58,775 nucleotides of DNA from Paenibacillus maysiensis (GCF_000520815.1 NZ_ASRY01000270.1:1-58775), one strand, 5' to 3'; shown: positions 8,041-17,330, numbered from the stretch's first letter. Made by a program: numbers and translations. The notes: generated by a model from the letters alone, not told the origin.

Positions 8041-9309
8041 ATGAAAGCTGAAATCATCGCAGTAGGAACTGAATTATTGCTTGGACAAATTGTGAATACA
8101 AATGCCCAATATTTGTCACAAGAGTTGGCTACGATTGGGATTGATGTATATTTCCAGACGGTTGTCGGCGATAACATGGATCGACTTCAGGAAGCGGTGC
8201 GTCTGGCTCAGAAGCGTGCAGATATTATTTTGTTCTCGGGCGGTTTGGGACCGACTCAGGATGATTTGACAAAAGATGCAATTGCTGCTGTGCTGGGGCG
8301 TAAATTGCATATAGACCGTCTTGCTATGGATAAGCTGGAACAGTTTTTCCGTAATCGCGGGGTGGAGATGACCGAGAATAACCGCCGTCAGGCGCTTTCT
8401 ATTGAAGGAGCTAGCCCTCTTGAAAATGAGACAGGGCTGGCTGTGGGCGATGCGATTGCACAGGAAGGTAAATATTATGTGATTTTGCCTGGTCCGCCGA
8501 AGGAACTTAAGCCGATGTTCGAGAATCAGGCAAAACCTTGGTTGCTCCAGCAAGCACTGAGCGGTAAGGAAATGCCGATTTATTCGAAAATGCTAAAGTT
8601 TGCAGGAATCGGTGAGTCTGCTCTCGAAACCCGGTTGCTGGATCTGATCAAATCACAGACAGACCCGACCATTGCTCCTTATGCCAAGGAGGGAGAGGTC
8701 ACGATCCGTATATCCACCAAGGCGGCCAGCGAGAGCGAGGCGCTGGTTAAGCTGGGGGCTACGGAAGCAGAAATTCAGCAGCGTCTTTCGGAATACATGT
8801 ATGCGAGCGAGGACGTCACGCTGGAGAAGGTTATTGTGGATTTGATGTCCAATCGCGGACTGACTGTTAGCGCGGCAGAAAGCTGCACAGGTGGAATGCT
8901 GATGGAGCACATCACTTCCGTTCCAGGCAGCTCAGTTATGTTTCAGGGCGGTATCGTGTGTTATTCCAATGAAATGAAGAAGAAGCTGCTCAACGTGCCT
9001 CATGATTATTTGGAGGGGGACAATGCGCCCGGGGCAGTAAGCGAGGAAGTAGCCCTTGTCCTTGCGGAGCAGGCAAGAATGGTCATGGACACTGATTTCG
9101 GACTCTCGGTTACAGGTGTAGCTGGACCCGGATATTCTGAGCGGAAGCCAGTCGGTCTGGTTTATATCGGTATTGCCGAGCGTGACAAGGAAACTGAGGT
9201 TTACGAGCTGAAGCTGAGCGGGAATCGTGAAACGATCCGGTTGCGGTCTGTTAAGGCAATCCTGTACAGATTATGGCGCAGACTGGTGGAAAATGAGAAG
9301 TTCTCTTAA
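8041..9309 (+). CDS. cinA: CinA family protein (competence/damage-inducible; nicotinamide-nucleotide amidase domain)
   Basis: A 422-residue two-domain CinA. The N-terminal MoCF-like domain has MKAEIIAVGTELLLGQIVNTNA and FSGGLGPTQDDLTKDA. The C-terminal CinA domain has SAAESCTGG at about residue 278 and SVTGVAGP later, typical of NMN deamidase activity. The ATG at 8041 has AGGAGG 8 nt upstream; the longer frame from 7987 has no suitable SD. CinA sits before recA as in other Firmicutes, where both are induced in competence. A terminator and a LexA-controlled promoter separate it from recA here, so recA is not dependent on read-through. Confidence 0.94.
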   Translation: MKAEIIAVGTELLLGQIVNTNAQYLSQELATIGIDVYFQTVVGDNMDRLQEAVRLAQKRADIILFSGGLGPTQDDLTKDAIAAVLGRKLHIDRLAMDKLEQFFRNRGVEMTENNRRQALSIEGASPLENETGLAVGDAIAQEGKYYVILPGPPKELKPMFENQAKPWLLQQALSGKEMPIYSKMLKFAGIGESALETRLLDLIKSQTDPTIAPYAKEGEVTIRISTKAASESEALVKLGATEAEIQQRLSEYMYASEDVTLEKVIVDLMSNRGLTVSAAESCTGGMLMEHITSVPGSSVMFQGGIVCYSNEMKKKLLNVPHDYLEGDNAPGAVSEEVALVLAEQARMVMDTDFGLSVTGVAGPGYSERKPVGLVYIGIAERDKETEVYELKLSGNRETIRLRSVKAILYRLWRRLVENEKFS

Positions 9310-9381
9310 GGAGCTGTATACGACGCGAGTTTTCATAGAGTTGTTTTAGGTAGATGATTAATGGTATAATCCTATTATCGG

Positions 9382-9424
9382 AAGAACCGTTGCAAAAGCT
9401 TTTTTGCCTGCGGTTCTTTTTTTG
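9382..9424 (+). terminator. Intrinsic terminator between cinA and recA
   Basis: AAGAACCG (9382-9389) pairs with CGGTTCTT (9411-9418), with an inner GCAAAA / TTTTGC stem, then a T run to 9423. Confidence 0.85.
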
Positions 9425-9473
9425 ATTTAAGAGACAGATGGAAGTATAGAAGAGAACCGACCAAACAAAAAAA

Positions 9474-9487
9474 CGAATGTATGTTCG
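9474..9487 (+). promoter_or_regulatory. LexA (SOS) operator upstream of recA
   Basis: CGAATGTATGTTCG matches the Firmicute SOS box CGAACnnnnGTTCG at 9 of the 10 fixed positions. It ends 9 bp before the -35 element of recA, a position suited to LexA repression and release on DNA damage. Confidence 0.85.
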
Positions 9488-9496
9488 AAAAAATGC

Positions 9497-9525
9497 TTGG
9501 CAAGCGTGTCAAAACAAGGTATTAT
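9497..9525 (+). promoter_or_regulatory. Sigma-A promoter of recA
   Basis: TTGGCA (9497-9502), a 17-bp spacer and TATTAT (9520-9525). The -35 falls exactly on a TTG that might be taken as an early in-frame start of recA, which rules out translation from there. Confidence 0.8.
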
Positions 9526-9556
9526 TAAACTACAAACAATGAAGGATGTGAGTTTA

Positions 9557-10618
9557 TTGTCAGATCGTCGTGCTGCGCTGGATATGGCGCTCCGTCAAAT
9601 AGAAAAGCAATTCGGTAAAGGTTCCGTTATGAAGTTGGGTGAGTCCACCCACATGCAAGTGGAAACGATTACCAGCGGTTCGATTGCTTTGGATATTGCG
9701 TTAGGAACGGGCGGCTTCCCGAGAGGCCGAATTATTGAAGTATATGGACCAGAATCATCCGGTAAAACAACGGTAGCTCTTCACGCTATAGCAGAGGTAC
9801 AAAAAACAGGCGGTCAAGCCGCTTTTATCGACGCCGAGCATGCTCTTGATCCGTCGTATGCCAGCAAGCTGGGTGTCAATATTGATGAGTTGTTGCTATC
9901 GCAGCCAGATACAGGAGAGCAAGCACTTGAGATTGCTGAAGCGCTTGTACGTAGTGGAGCAGTAGACATTATTGTTGTTGACTCTGTAGCGGCACTTGTG
10001 CCAAAAGCGGAGATTGAAGGTGAAATGGGAGATTCCCATGTTGGTCTTCAAGCCCGTTTAATGTCACAGGCATTGCGTAAGCTGTCCGGTGCTATTAACA
10101 AGTCGAACACCATTGCTATCTTTATTAACCAATTACGTGAAAAAATAGGTGTTATGTTCGGTAACCCTGAAACGACACCGGGTGGACGTGCTCTGAAATT
10201 TTATTCTACAGTTCGTTTGGATGTCCGTCGCATTGAAAGCTTGAAAAACGGTAATGATGTTGTAGGTAACCGCACACGTATTAAAGTGGTGAAGAACAAA
10301 GTCGCACCTCCTTTCCGTCAGGCGGAAGTGGACATTATGTACGGCGAGGGCATCTCCAAGGCAGGCAGTTTGATCGACATTGGTACGGAGTATGACATTG
10401 TTGATAAGAGCGGAGCCTGGTATTCCTATGAAGGTGAACGACTAGGTCAGGGACGTGAAAATGCGAAGCAATTTTTGAAGGAAAATCCGAACATTGCTAG
10501 CACGATCGAACAAAAAATTCGGGTGGCCAGCAATTTGATTACGACGGTAGCTCCGCCGACAGAAGAAGAGTTGGCACAGCAAGCCAAGGAAGAACAGGAA
10601 TTGCTGGAGCTTGAATAA
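9557..10618 (+). CDS. recA: DNA recombinase RecA
   Basis: A 353-residue RecA. Visible motifs are Walker [10 protein letters not shown], the DNA-binding loop region around [38 protein letters not shown], and the C-terminal acidic tail. It forms nucleoprotein filaments for strand exchange and stimulates LexA self-cleavage. Start: TTG at 9557 with AAGGATG 8 nt upstream gives [22 protein letters not shown], the conserved N-terminus. The frame is open further upstream, but that stretch holds the promoter. Expected SOS control comes from the LexA box at 9474-9487. Confidence 0.97.
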   Translation: MSDRRAALDMALRQIEKQFGKGSVMKLGESTHMQVETITSGSIALDIALGTGGFPRGRIIEVYGPESSGKTTVALHAIAEVQKTGGQAAFIDAEHALDPSYASKLGVNIDELLLSQPDTGEQALEIAEALVRSGAVDIIVVDSVAALVPKAEIEGEMGDSHVGLQARLMSQALRKLSGAINKSNTIAIFINQLREKIGVMFGNPETTPGGRALKFYSTVRLDVRRIESLKNGNDVVGNRTRIKVVKNKVAPPFRQAEVDIMYGEGISKAGSLIDIGTEYDIVDKSGAWYSYEGERLGQGRENAKQFLKENPNIASTIEQKIRVASNLITTVAPPTEEELAQQAKEEQELLELE

Positions 10619-10692
10619 AGCTTGGTGAATCCTGATTTGTGAACTGGAGCCAAGGGTTATGGCACAGCCGTTTGAATAGCATGATTCTGATG

Positions 10693-10717
10693 CCCTGTAC
10701 AGTTGTGCAGGGTATTT
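10693..10717 (+). terminator. Intrinsic terminator after recA
   Basis: CCCTGTAC (10693-10700), loop AGTT, GTGCAGGG, then a TATTTTT tract. It lies 75 bp after the recA stop. Confidence 0.75.
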
Positions 10718-10897
10718 TTGCATCGAATGTGGCCTGCGTGTCAGCTACATTTTACTTTTGCGTGGCGGGCGTTCTCAGCTTGCTTTCGTGAATATCAAAG
10801 TGAGGGAAGCACATTGCAATTGGGAGATGAAGGTGAACACACTTCGAAGGAAAATGAGCAGCAAGGCATTTCCCTTTTTCCTGATCATGAGGAATTG

Positions 10898-11563
10898 ATG
10901 GTTACGAGGGTGGAACAGGGGCAGGGTAGGAAACGCGGAAGATACACGATTCATTTTGGCCCGTATTCATTGTCCATATTGGAAGATGTAATGATCAAGT
11001 ACAATATGTTCAAAGGAACGACTTTCGTCAAAAAGGAACTGGAAGAAATCGTTCTGGCGGACGAAAAGCAACAGGCATACGTGCACGCGCTTCGTTATTT
11101 GGGACGAAAGCCGCGTACACGTCAGGAGATTGAGCAGCGTTTGACGCAAAAGGAAATGGGTCAAGCTGTTATTGACGAAGTGCTGAACCGTCTGGAGCGG
11201 GAGCGACTTGTGGATGACGATCTATACGCCCGTCAGTGGGCAAGACAGCGCATAACGAGCCAGCGGAAGGGGAAGATGTGGGTAAGGCAGGAACTGCGTC
11301 AAAAGGGCATCTCTAAAGCCTCTATCGGGGAAGCTTTAGGTGAGGTCAGCGAGCAGGAGGAATGGGAGAGCGCTTTGGTTGTCGGACGCAAGAAATGGAA
11401 TCAGGTGCGTGGAGATATAATGGAGAAAAAACGCAAAACGTATCCCTTTCTTGTGAGGCGTGGATATTCGGGAGATATGACACGCCGCGTAGTTAATCAT
11501 CTCACGATGGCCGAGCAGGATGAGACTTCCGATGATGAGGAATTATCGCAGTGGGATGAATAG
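10898..11563 (+). CDS. recX: Regulatory protein RecX
   Basis: A RecX family protein built of three-helix repeats; YLGRKPRTRQEIEQRL, EVLNRLERERLVDDDLYARQWA and VRQELRQKGIS are the diagnostic blocks. RecX binds the RecA filament and limits its activity, consistent with its place next to recA. Start uncertain: the ATG at 10898 (GAGG 5 nt upstream) gives MVTRVEQG, which lines up with the first residues of B. subtilis RecX, about 221 residues. A TTG at 10814 with GAGGGA 6 nt upstream would add 28 residues of low-complexity acidic sequence. A hairpin terminator lies between recA and recX, so recX either needs its own promoter or depends on read-through. Confidence 0.88.
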   Translation: MVTRVEQGQGRKRGRYTIHFGPYSLSILEDVMIKYNMFKGTTFVKKELEEIVLADEKQQAYVHALRYLGRKPRTRQEIEQRLTQKEMGQAVIDEVLNRLERERLVDDDLYARQWARQRITSQRKGKMWVRQELRQKGISKASIGEALGEVSEQEEWESALVVGRKKWNQVRGDIMEKKRKTYPFLVRRGYSGDMTRRVVNHLTMAEQDETSDDEELSQWDE

Positions 11564-11663
11564 TTATTAAACAGTCGGGTATCCATTAGCTGGCACAAGT
11601 GAACAGGATGAGCTGGCTATCGTATGGAAAGCCACATGGTAATCTACTAAAGTTTGCATTCCC

Positions 11664-11693
11664 TTGACAATGCCATTTGTCAAATAATAAAAT
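11664..11693 (+). promoter_or_regulatory. Promoter upstream of rny, with an embedded inverted repeat
   Basis: TTGACA (11664-11669), an 18-bp spacer and TAAAAT (11688-11693). The -35 is one arm of TTGACA-N8-TGTCAA (11664-11683), which could be an operator or chance. The 375 bp between recX and rny otherwise hold no gene that I can support. Confidence 0.6.
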
Positions 11694-11896
11694 ATACATG
11701 AAACGATGCTTGTGGAACACCCTTTTTCCTTCCAAAAAAGCGGAGTCCACGGGTACGTTCTCATCGCCAAATAACAAGTGATGCCGCTATGCCAGGCGGA
11801 ATTGTACATGTGAAAGCATGTGCATATGAAATGAAACGGCCGCGTGCCGTTATCTTAGTTTGACGATCAAAGCTAATGTGACAATTGCAAAAAGTC

Positions 11897-11912
11897 CCAA
11901 GGAATGCCTTGG
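11897..11912 (+). other. Small hairpin just upstream of the rny ribosome binding site
   Basis: CCAAGG (11897-11902), loop AATG, CCTTGG (11907-11912). It lies 11 nt before the GAGGAGGT Shine-Dalgarno of rny. A role in autoregulating RNase Y translation or mRNA stability is possible but unproven. Confidence 0.4.
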
Positions 11913-11937
11913 AGGAACCAACGAGGAGGTGAACAGT

Positions 11938-13482
11938 ATGATGACTGCGATCTGGTTCGTTCTCGTTGCTGTAGCCGCGTTATTCTTTGGGTTCGGGATT
12001 GGTTATTTTATTCGCAAATCTATTGCAGAGGCTAAAATCTCCAGTGCGGAAGAAGCTGCCGCGCAAATCGTGGAGAACGCGAAAAAAGAGGCAGAAGCGC
12101 TGAAGAAGGAAACGGTATTGGAAGCGAAAGACGAAATTCACCGCATCCGTGCCGAAGCTGAAAAGGAAACTCGTGAGCGTCGTAATGAAATTCAACGGCA
12201 GGAACGAAGACTGCTGCAAAAAGAAGAGTCGCTGGATAAAAAATTGGAATCGCTGGAACGTAAAGAAGAACAAGTGGCCAACAAAGAGAAACGAATCGAT
12301 GAAACCCAGCAGCAGATTGATTTGATTTACAAGAGTCAGGTAACTGAGCTGGAGCGTATTTCCAATCTGACGACGGAAGATGCGAGAAGTATTATTCTGT
12401 CCAACGTAGAACAGGAAGTTCGTCATGAAACCGCTCAGATGATTAAGGAAATTGAGCAACAGGCCAAAGAGGAAGCGGACAAAAAGTCTCGTGAAATCAT
12501 CACACTGGCCATCCAACGCTGTGCAGCGGACCATGTGGCGGAAACGACGGTTTCCGTGGTCACATTGCCGAATGAAGAAATGAAAGGCCGGATTATCGGA
12601 CGTGAAGGCCGTAATATCCGTGCGCTTGAAACCCTTACGGGAATTGACCTCATTATTGATGATACGCCGGAAGCTGTTATTTTGTCCGGATTTGATCCGA
12701 TTCGCAGAGAGATTGCGCGTACTGCGCTTGAGAAGCTCGTAGCGGACGGACGGATACATCCGGCTCGTATTGAAGAAATGGTGGAAAAATCCCGTAAAGA
12801 AGTGGATGAACGAATTCGCGAGTATGGCGAACAAGCCACCTTCGAGGTGGGTGTGCATAGCCTGCATCCGGATTTAATCAAGATCCTGGGACGTCTCAAG
12901 TTCCGTACAAGCTACGGACAGAACGTATTGAAGCACTCGATGGAAGTTGCATACTTGACAGGTCTGATGGCCGGAGAACTGGGCGAGGACGTTACACTGG
13001 CAAGACGGGCAGGGTTGCTGCATGACATCGGGAAGGCGCTGGATCACGAAGTGGAAGGATCACACGTTGAAATTGGCGTGGAACTGGCGAAGAAGTACAA
13101 GGAACACCCGGTCGTCATCAACAGTATTGCTTCACATCACGGCGACTGCGAAGCGACTTCGGTGATTGCCATGCTGGTTGGGGCGGCAGATGCCCTGTCG
13201 GCAGCAAGACCGGGAGCGCGGCGTGAAACACTGGAGACGTACATCCGTCGTCTTGAGAAGCTGGAACGCATTTCCGAATCTTTTGAAGGCGTGGAAAAAT
13301 CGTACGCCATTCAAGCTGGACGCGAAGTTCGCGTCATGGTGCAGCCAGAGAAAATTGATGATGCGGAAGCATTCCGACTGGCTCGCGATATAACGAAAAC
13401 GATTGAAAATGAACTGGATTATCCAGGGCATATCAAGGTTACCGTCATTCGCGAGACCCGTGCGGTAGAATACGCAAAATAA
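11938..13482 (+). CDS. rny: Ribonuclease Y
   Basis: A 514-residue RNase Y. Domain order: an N-terminal TM helix (about 3-25, [22 protein letters not shown]), a long charged coiled coil (30-200), a KH domain (about 205-270, [15 protein letters not shown]) and an HD phosphohydrolase domain with the HD pair in [12 protein letters not shown]. It is the membrane-anchored endoribonuclease that starts mRNA decay and processing in Firmicutes. The ATG at 11938 follows GAGGAGGTG with 7 nt spacing; the tandem ATG at 11941 is equivalent. Upstream in-frame codons from 11860 lie before the SD. It pairs with ymdB downstream, as in B. subtilis. Confidence 0.96.
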   Translation: MMTAIWFVLVAVAALFFGFGIGYFIRKSIAEAKISSAEEAAAQIVENAKKEAEALKKETVLEAKDEIHRIRAEAEKETRERRNEIQRQERRLLQKEESLDKKLESLERKEEQVANKEKRIDETQQQIDLIYKSQVTELERISNLTTEDARSIILSNVEQEVRHETAQMIKEIEQQAKEEADKKSREIITLAIQRCAADHVAETTVSVVTLPNEEMKGRIIGREGRNIRALETLTGIDLIIDDTPEAVILSGFDPIRREIARTALEKLVADGRIHPARIEEMVEKSRKEVDERIREYGEQATFEVGVHSLHPDLIKILGRLKFRTSYGQNVLKHSMEVAYLTGLMAGELGEDVTLARRAGLLHDIGKALDHEVEGSHVEIGVELAKKYKEHPVVINSIASHHGDCEATSVIAMLVGAADALSAARPGARRETLETYIRRLEKLERISESFEGVEKSYAIQAGREVRVMVQPEKIDDAEAFRLARDITKTIENELDYPGHIKVTVIRETRAVEYAK

Positions 13483-13491
13483 AAGCAATTT

Positions 13492-13530
13492 AACGAAAAG
13501 TGGCCGCTGTTTGTAGGGCCACTTTTCGTT
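13492..13530 (+). terminator. Long perfect hairpin between rny and ymdB
   Basis: AACGAAAAGTGGCC (13492-13505) and GGCCACTTTTCGTT (13517-13530) form a perfect 14-bp stem around an 11-nt loop. T residues lie inside the stem end rather than after it, so termination may be partial. It ends 14 nt before the ymdB Shine-Dalgarno and may act as a differential-expression or mRNA-stability element within the rny-ymdB operon. Confidence 0.65.
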
Positions 13531-13558
13531 ATGTAAGGCATACCAGGGAGGGTTTTCT

Positions 13559-14353
13559 ATCAACGTACTATTTATTGGAGATATTTTCGGTAGTGTAGGC
13601 AGAAAGGCATTAAGGGAAAATCTCCCTTCGCTAAAATCAAAATACAACCCGCATATTATTATCGTGAACGGGGAAAATTCAGCTTCAGGAAGAGGTATTA
13701 CTCCAGCTATCGCCAGAGAATTTTTTGATTGGGGCGTACATGGGATTACAATGGGTAATCATACTTGGGACAATAAGGATATATTTGATTTTATAGATGA
13801 TGAGCCGCGTATCATACGTCCGGCAAACTTCCCGCCAGGAACGCCGGGGCGAGGCTATACCGTGGTGAAAGGTGGAGGCAAGGAGCTGGCGATCGTTAAC
13901 TTGCAGGGCAGAACCTTTCTGCCACCCATCGATTGCCCGTTCCGTGCAGCAGATGAGATCGTAGATGAATTGCGCAAGAAGCATAAGCACATTCTGGTTG
14001 ATTTTCATGCCGAAGCGACATCGGAAAAAATCGCTATGGGTTGGCATCTAGATGGCCGTGCTTCAATTGTTGTTGGTACACACACCCATGTGCAGAGCAA
14101 CGATGATACGATTTTACCGCAAGGAACTGCGTATCAGACAGATGTGGGCATGGTAGGTCCCTATGAAGGAGTACTTGGCATGCAGAAAGACGCCGTGTTG
14201 CAGAAATTTCAGACTCAGCTTCCAGTACGTTTTCAACCGGACAACGGAAAATGGCATTTTCACGCAGTTAGCGTAGAGTTGAATGACACCGACGGTATGG
14301 CGCGCAAAATTCAGAAAATCAGACTCAAAGAAGATGAATGGCGGATGGATTAA
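13559..14353 (+). CDS. ymdB: YmdB family metallophosphoesterase (TIGR00282), apparent ATC start
   Basis: A 264-residue protein when read from ATC 13559, the same length as B. subtilis YmdB. The N-terminal metal-binding block NVLFIGDIFGSVGRKAL is followed by NGENSASGRG, GNHTWDNKDIFDFID, and later VGTHTHVQ and GMVGPYEG. YmdB is a cyclic-nucleotide phosphodiesterase-type regulator affecting motility, biofilm and sporulation, and interacts with RNase Y. There is no ATG, GTG or TTG in frame between the stop at 13514 and the GTG at 13664. That GTG would remove the catalytic Asp of GDIFGS. AGGGAGGG lies 6 nt before ATC 13559, which supports ATC as the initiator. A point mutation or sequencing error in an ATG is the alternative. 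Confidence 0.85.
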   Translation: MNVLFIGDIFGSVGRKALRENLPSLKSKYNPHIIIVNGENSASGRGITPAIAREFFDWGVHGITMGNHTWDNKDIFDFIDDEPRIIRPANFPPGTPGRGYTVVKGGGKELAIVNLQGRTFLPPIDCPFRAADEIVDELRKKHKHILVDFHAEATSEKIAMGWHLDGRASIVVGTHTHVQSNDDTILPQGTAYQTDVGMVGPYEGVLGMQKDAVLQKFQTQLPVRFQPDNGKWHFHAVSVELNDTDGMARKIQKIRLKEDEWRMD

Positions 14354-14403
14354 CGTTTTTGGAAGCTGATTAAGGAAAGAATAAGGAAAACTGTCACCAA
14401 AAA

Positions 14404-14432
14404 GCAGGAATTTTTTGCTGACCCTCGAATAA
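14404..14432 (+). promoter_or_regulatory. Sigma-H promoter of spoVS
   Basis: GCAGGAATT (14404-14412), 11 bp, CTCGAATAA (14424-14432). This fits the sigma-H consensus RnAGGAwww-N11/12-RnnGAATww except for the first base of the -10. spoVS is sigma-H dependent in B. subtilis. Confidence 0.75.
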
Positions 14433-14482
14433 CATCTAATAGTGGAATCAAACCATCATCATTCCCAGGGGAGGTACTTACT

Positions 14483-14743
14483 ATGGATGTATTAAAAGTA
14501 TCAGCAAAATCCAATCCCAATTCAGTTGCAGGCGCACTCGCAGGGGTACTGCGTGAACGCGGAAATGCCGAATTGCAGGCGATTGGAGCAGGTGCACTGA
14601 ACCAAGCCATTAAAGCTGTAGCCATTGCCCGGGGATTTGTCGCACCAAGCGGAGTGGATTTGATTTGTATTCCTGCTTTTACGGATATTGTTATTGACGG
14701 AGAAGACCGGACTGCAATCAAGCTGATTGTAGAGCCAAGATAA
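14483..14743 (+). CDS. spoVS: Stage V sporulation protein S
   Basis: An 86-residue SpoVS, full length and highly conserved (MDVLKVSAKSNPNSVAGALAG, ELQAIGAGALNQAIKAVAIARG, FTDIVIDGEDRTAIKLIVEPR). It is a small Alba-like fold protein needed for late sporulation and coat assembly in B. subtilis; the molecular action is not settled. The ATG follows GGGGAGGT. A sigma-H type promoter lies about 50 bp upstream and a strong terminator follows, so it is a single-gene transcript. Confidence 0.97.
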   Translation: MDVLKVSAKSNPNSVAGALAGVLRERGNAELQAIGAGALNQAIKAVAIARGFVAPSGVDLICIPAFTDIVIDGEDRTAIKLIVEPR

Positions 14744-14760
14744 TAAATGCTAGTTGCCTG

Positions 14761-14793
14761 AGCCTGTTTACGATGGTGTAAACGGGCTTTTTT
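14761..14793 (+). terminator. Intrinsic terminator after spoVS
   Basis: AGCCTGTTTAC (14761-14771) pairs with GTAAACGGGCT (14778-14788) with one wobble, followed by TTTTTT. Confidence 0.88.
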
Positions 14794-14870
14794 GCATGGA
14801 AGTCTCCTTTTATTACATAGATTGTAAGATAACTTCATCACGCTGTAATCTATGAATGGAGGTAAGATGC

Positions 14871-15884
14871 ATGAACAGTAAACTACACATGAAATGGTCG
14901 GTTGCCGATTTGCATTGTGATGTGTTGTGTAAGATGCAGCTCAATCCGCAGGTGGATTTCAGTCATCCGTCGCTTGATGTTACAAGAGAGCGTTTGCTAG
15001 AAGGCCATGTGCACTTGCAAACATTCGCTATATATATTTCTCAGGTGCTGGGTACGCCAAGATTTGAGCATGTAATTCGTCAGGTTGAACTGTTTAGGCA
15101 GCATATGATATCCCCACCTGGCGGGTTGAAGCCGCTATTGTGGAAGGAAGACTTGGAAGAACGTAAGGATACATTAGTGGGACATCGGGAAGGCAATGGA
15201 ATGCAACAACTTCAAGGATCACCGTGGGCTCTGCTATCACTGGAGGGAGTGGACGCGTTGGAAGGGAATCCGTTTTATGCTGAACTGTGCTATGCCTTGG
15301 GAATCCGTTTGATTGGGCTGACGTGGAATTATGCAAATTGGGCGGCTGACGGCATTATGGAGCAAAGAGGCGGCGGCCTGACGCGCAAGGGGCATGAGCT
15401 GGTCAAGCGCTGTAATGAGTTAGGCTTGCTGCTAGATGTATCGCATTTGTCCGTACAAGGCTTCTGGGAAGTTCTGGAGGCGGCGTCTCAGCCGCCGATT
15501 GCTTCGCACTCTAACTCCTTCGCGATATGTCCTCACCCACGTAATCTTCGGGATGAACAGATTCGTGCGCTGATCGCGCGTAACGGACGGATCGGTTTGA
15601 CCTTCGTCACGATGTTTCTCAAAGAGCAGGGTACGGTGACCGCTGAGGATTTGTTGCCACACATTGAACATATTTGTTCACTAGGCGGCGAACGTCATTT
15701 GATGTTCGGATCTGATTTTGACGGTATCGAGCATCATGTGCAAGGGCTGGAGCATCCGGGGAAATATCCGGGTTTTGCAGAACTGCTGCTGAAGCATTAT
15801 CCTGGGGAACTGGTCAAGGGGTGGCTGGGGGGACATGCGCTGGAATATTTGCAAACGAATCTGCCTTCCAAAATGTCTTCTTAA
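14871..15884 (+). CDS. Membrane dipeptidase family protein (peptidase M19)
   Basis: A 337-residue M19 (renal dipeptidase) protein. Zinc-binding motifs visible are ADLHCDVL at the N-terminus (HxD), LSLEGVDAL with the bridging Glu, SHSNSFAICPHPRNL, and GSDFDGIE near the C-terminus. Bacterial members cleave dipeptides, including those with C-terminal D-residues. The ATG at 14871 has GGAGGT 7 nt upstream; the in-frame ATG at 14856 overlaps the SD itself. A single gene between two unrelated units. The substrate cannot be read from sequence. Confidence 0.9.
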   Translation: MNSKLHMKWSVADLHCDVLCKMQLNPQVDFSHPSLDVTRERLLEGHVHLQTFAIYISQVLGTPRFEHVIRQVELFRQHMISPPGGLKPLLWKEDLEERKDTLVGHREGNGMQQLQGSPWALLSLEGVDALEGNPFYAELCYALGIRLIGLTWNYANWAADGIMEQRGGGLTRKGHELVKRCNELGLLLDVSHLSVQGFWEVLEAASQPPIASHSNSFAICPHPRNLRDEQIRALIARNGRIGLTFVTMFLKEQGTVTAEDLLPHIEHICSLGGERHLMFGSDFDGIEHHVQGLEHPGKYPGFAELLLKHYPGELVKGWLGGHALEYLQTNLPSKMSS

Positions 15885-16077
15885 ATAGCTATTTAATAGC
15901 AGTTATTTTTAGTTGCTTAATACCCTTGACAATGCGAGCTATATTACGAAATAATTGGAGCATCCTAGTATTGCATGGTGCTAAAAAACAACGCTTGCTG
16001 AAATATGACATACCTTGGGGCGAGCCTGACGAGTCACCATGCTGTACCGCCATGTCAGAGGGGAGCTCCATTACATA

Positions 16078-17166
16078 ATGTTGATAAAAAAGGTTACCTG
16101 GCTTGAACTCTTTTATGACTTATTATTCGTAGCCGCTGTCTCCAAGGCCACTCATGTTTTACTACATGTTGAGCATGATAGTATTTCTTGGGAGCATCTG
16201 GAAAAGTTTATTTTGATTTTTATTCCGATATGGTGGGCTTGGGTGGGACAAACTGTCTACAACAACCGTTTTGGTCAAGACAGTATAACGCATCGAATCT
16301 TTATGATCCTTCAATTGTTTTTCGTGTTAATCATGACTGCTAGCCTTAATATAGATTTTGACGCGTATTATGTATCTTTTTTTGTTGGCTATATTGGTTT
16401 AAGAGGCTTGACTGCCGTTCAATATTTACTTTCGGCACCCAAAGAAACGGCTCATAAACAGGAAACAGCTCATTTTTTCGGTACCTATTTTTGGATCGGA
16501 ATAGTCATCTCCAGTTGCTCGCTCTTCTTTGACTCTTGGGTTCGATATTTGATTTTATATGCCGGCATTGCTGTTGATATCCTCGTTCCTTTGATTGGTC
16601 GTAAAAAATTGGTGATTACACCTATCCATACGGAGCATCTATTAGAGCGCTTTGCACAGTTCACCTTAATCCTGCTTGGCGAATCAGTGATCAGTATGCT
16701 TGCTGTTTTACAATCTGATCATTTTACGGTCTCTTCCGTTGTATTTGCTGCCTTGGCTTTTGTATTAGTCATCGCAATCTGGTGGCAATATTTTGAGAAT
16801 ATGGAGAAGCGGGTAGATAAATCAAAACAATCAGCAGGACAGACTATTATTTATGGTCATTTGTTTATTTATTGTTCACTTAGCATGCTAGCAGCTTCGA
16901 TACAGCTCTTGTTTTTGGGACAGGTCGCCTATATCTTTGCACTTTGCTTTACCTTTGCTTCTGTATTTATTTACTTTCTGTCAGTTCTGCTGGTATTCCA
17001 TCGGTACAGATTAAGCCATCTTAAACCAAGTCTTAGAGTCATTCTTTTCTTAACTGGAGTCCTCTGTGTCTTGTTTATCCTTAATGTATTTATTGTTGTT
17101 CCCTCTCATCTCATCGTAGCTGAAATCATGCTGTTCTTTCTCCTGTTTGCTAAAACGACGGTTTGA
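16078..17166 (+). CDS. Low temperature requirement protein A (LtrA) family membrane protein
   Basis: A polytopic membrane protein of 362 residues with about ten hydrophobic segments. The LtrA signature KVTWLELFYDLLFVAAVS is at the N-terminus, and HTEHLLERFAQFTLILLGESV is in the second half. The family was named for cold growth in Listeria; the transported substrate is unknown. The start is approximate: ATG 16078 directly precedes the conserved block but its SD (GAGGGGAG, 12 nt away) is distant. ATG 16039 is the alternative with no clear SD. Its A/T-richer codon use and isolated position hint at independent acquisition. Confidence 0.82.
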   Translation: MLIKKVTWLELFYDLLFVAAVSKATHVLLHVEHDSISWEHLEKFILIFIPIWWAWVGQTVYNNRFGQDSITHRIFMILQLFFVLIMTASLNIDFDAYYVSFFVGYIGLRGLTAVQYLLSAPKETAHKQETAHFFGTYFWIGIVISSCSLFFDSWVRYLILYAGIAVDILVPLIGRKKLVITPIHTEHLLERFAQFTLILLGESVISMLAVLQSDHFTVSSVVFAALAFVLVIAIWWQYFENMEKRVDKSKQSAGQTIIYGHLFIYCSLSMLAASIQLLFLGQVAYIFALCFTFASVFIYFLSVLLVFHRYRLSHLKPSLRVILFLTGVLCVLFILNVFIVVPSHLIVAEIMLFFLLFAKTTV

Positions 17167-17330
17167 TCTGTCAAGGATGTAGTGTTAATCTGGCGAGTGG
17201 GACGATATTTAACGCTGATTGGGGCGAAAAACGGAACTTTGTCCCGCGCTCCTTTTCTTTCTTGGCAAAGTAGGAGTATAATATCATAGATGTGTAAAGT
17301 ATTGTATAGAGAAAAAGGAGTGACCATACG

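Noticed and set aside
9497..9556. Longer RecA N-terminus from TTG 9497
   Set aside because: That TTG is the -35 of the recA promoter; the conserved protein begins at TTG 9557 with a proper SD.
11567..11809. Minus-strand frames between recX and rny
   Set aside because: No SD and no recognisable family; the region carries the rny promoter.
11980..12867. Long minus-strand frame opposite rny
   Set aside because: It is an antisense shadow of the coiled-coil-coding, Glu/Lys-rich part of rny and has no start signals.
13664..14353. Short YmdB starting at GTG 13664
   Set aside because: It would lose the first 35 residues, including the metal-binding GDIFGS. There is no good SD at that position.
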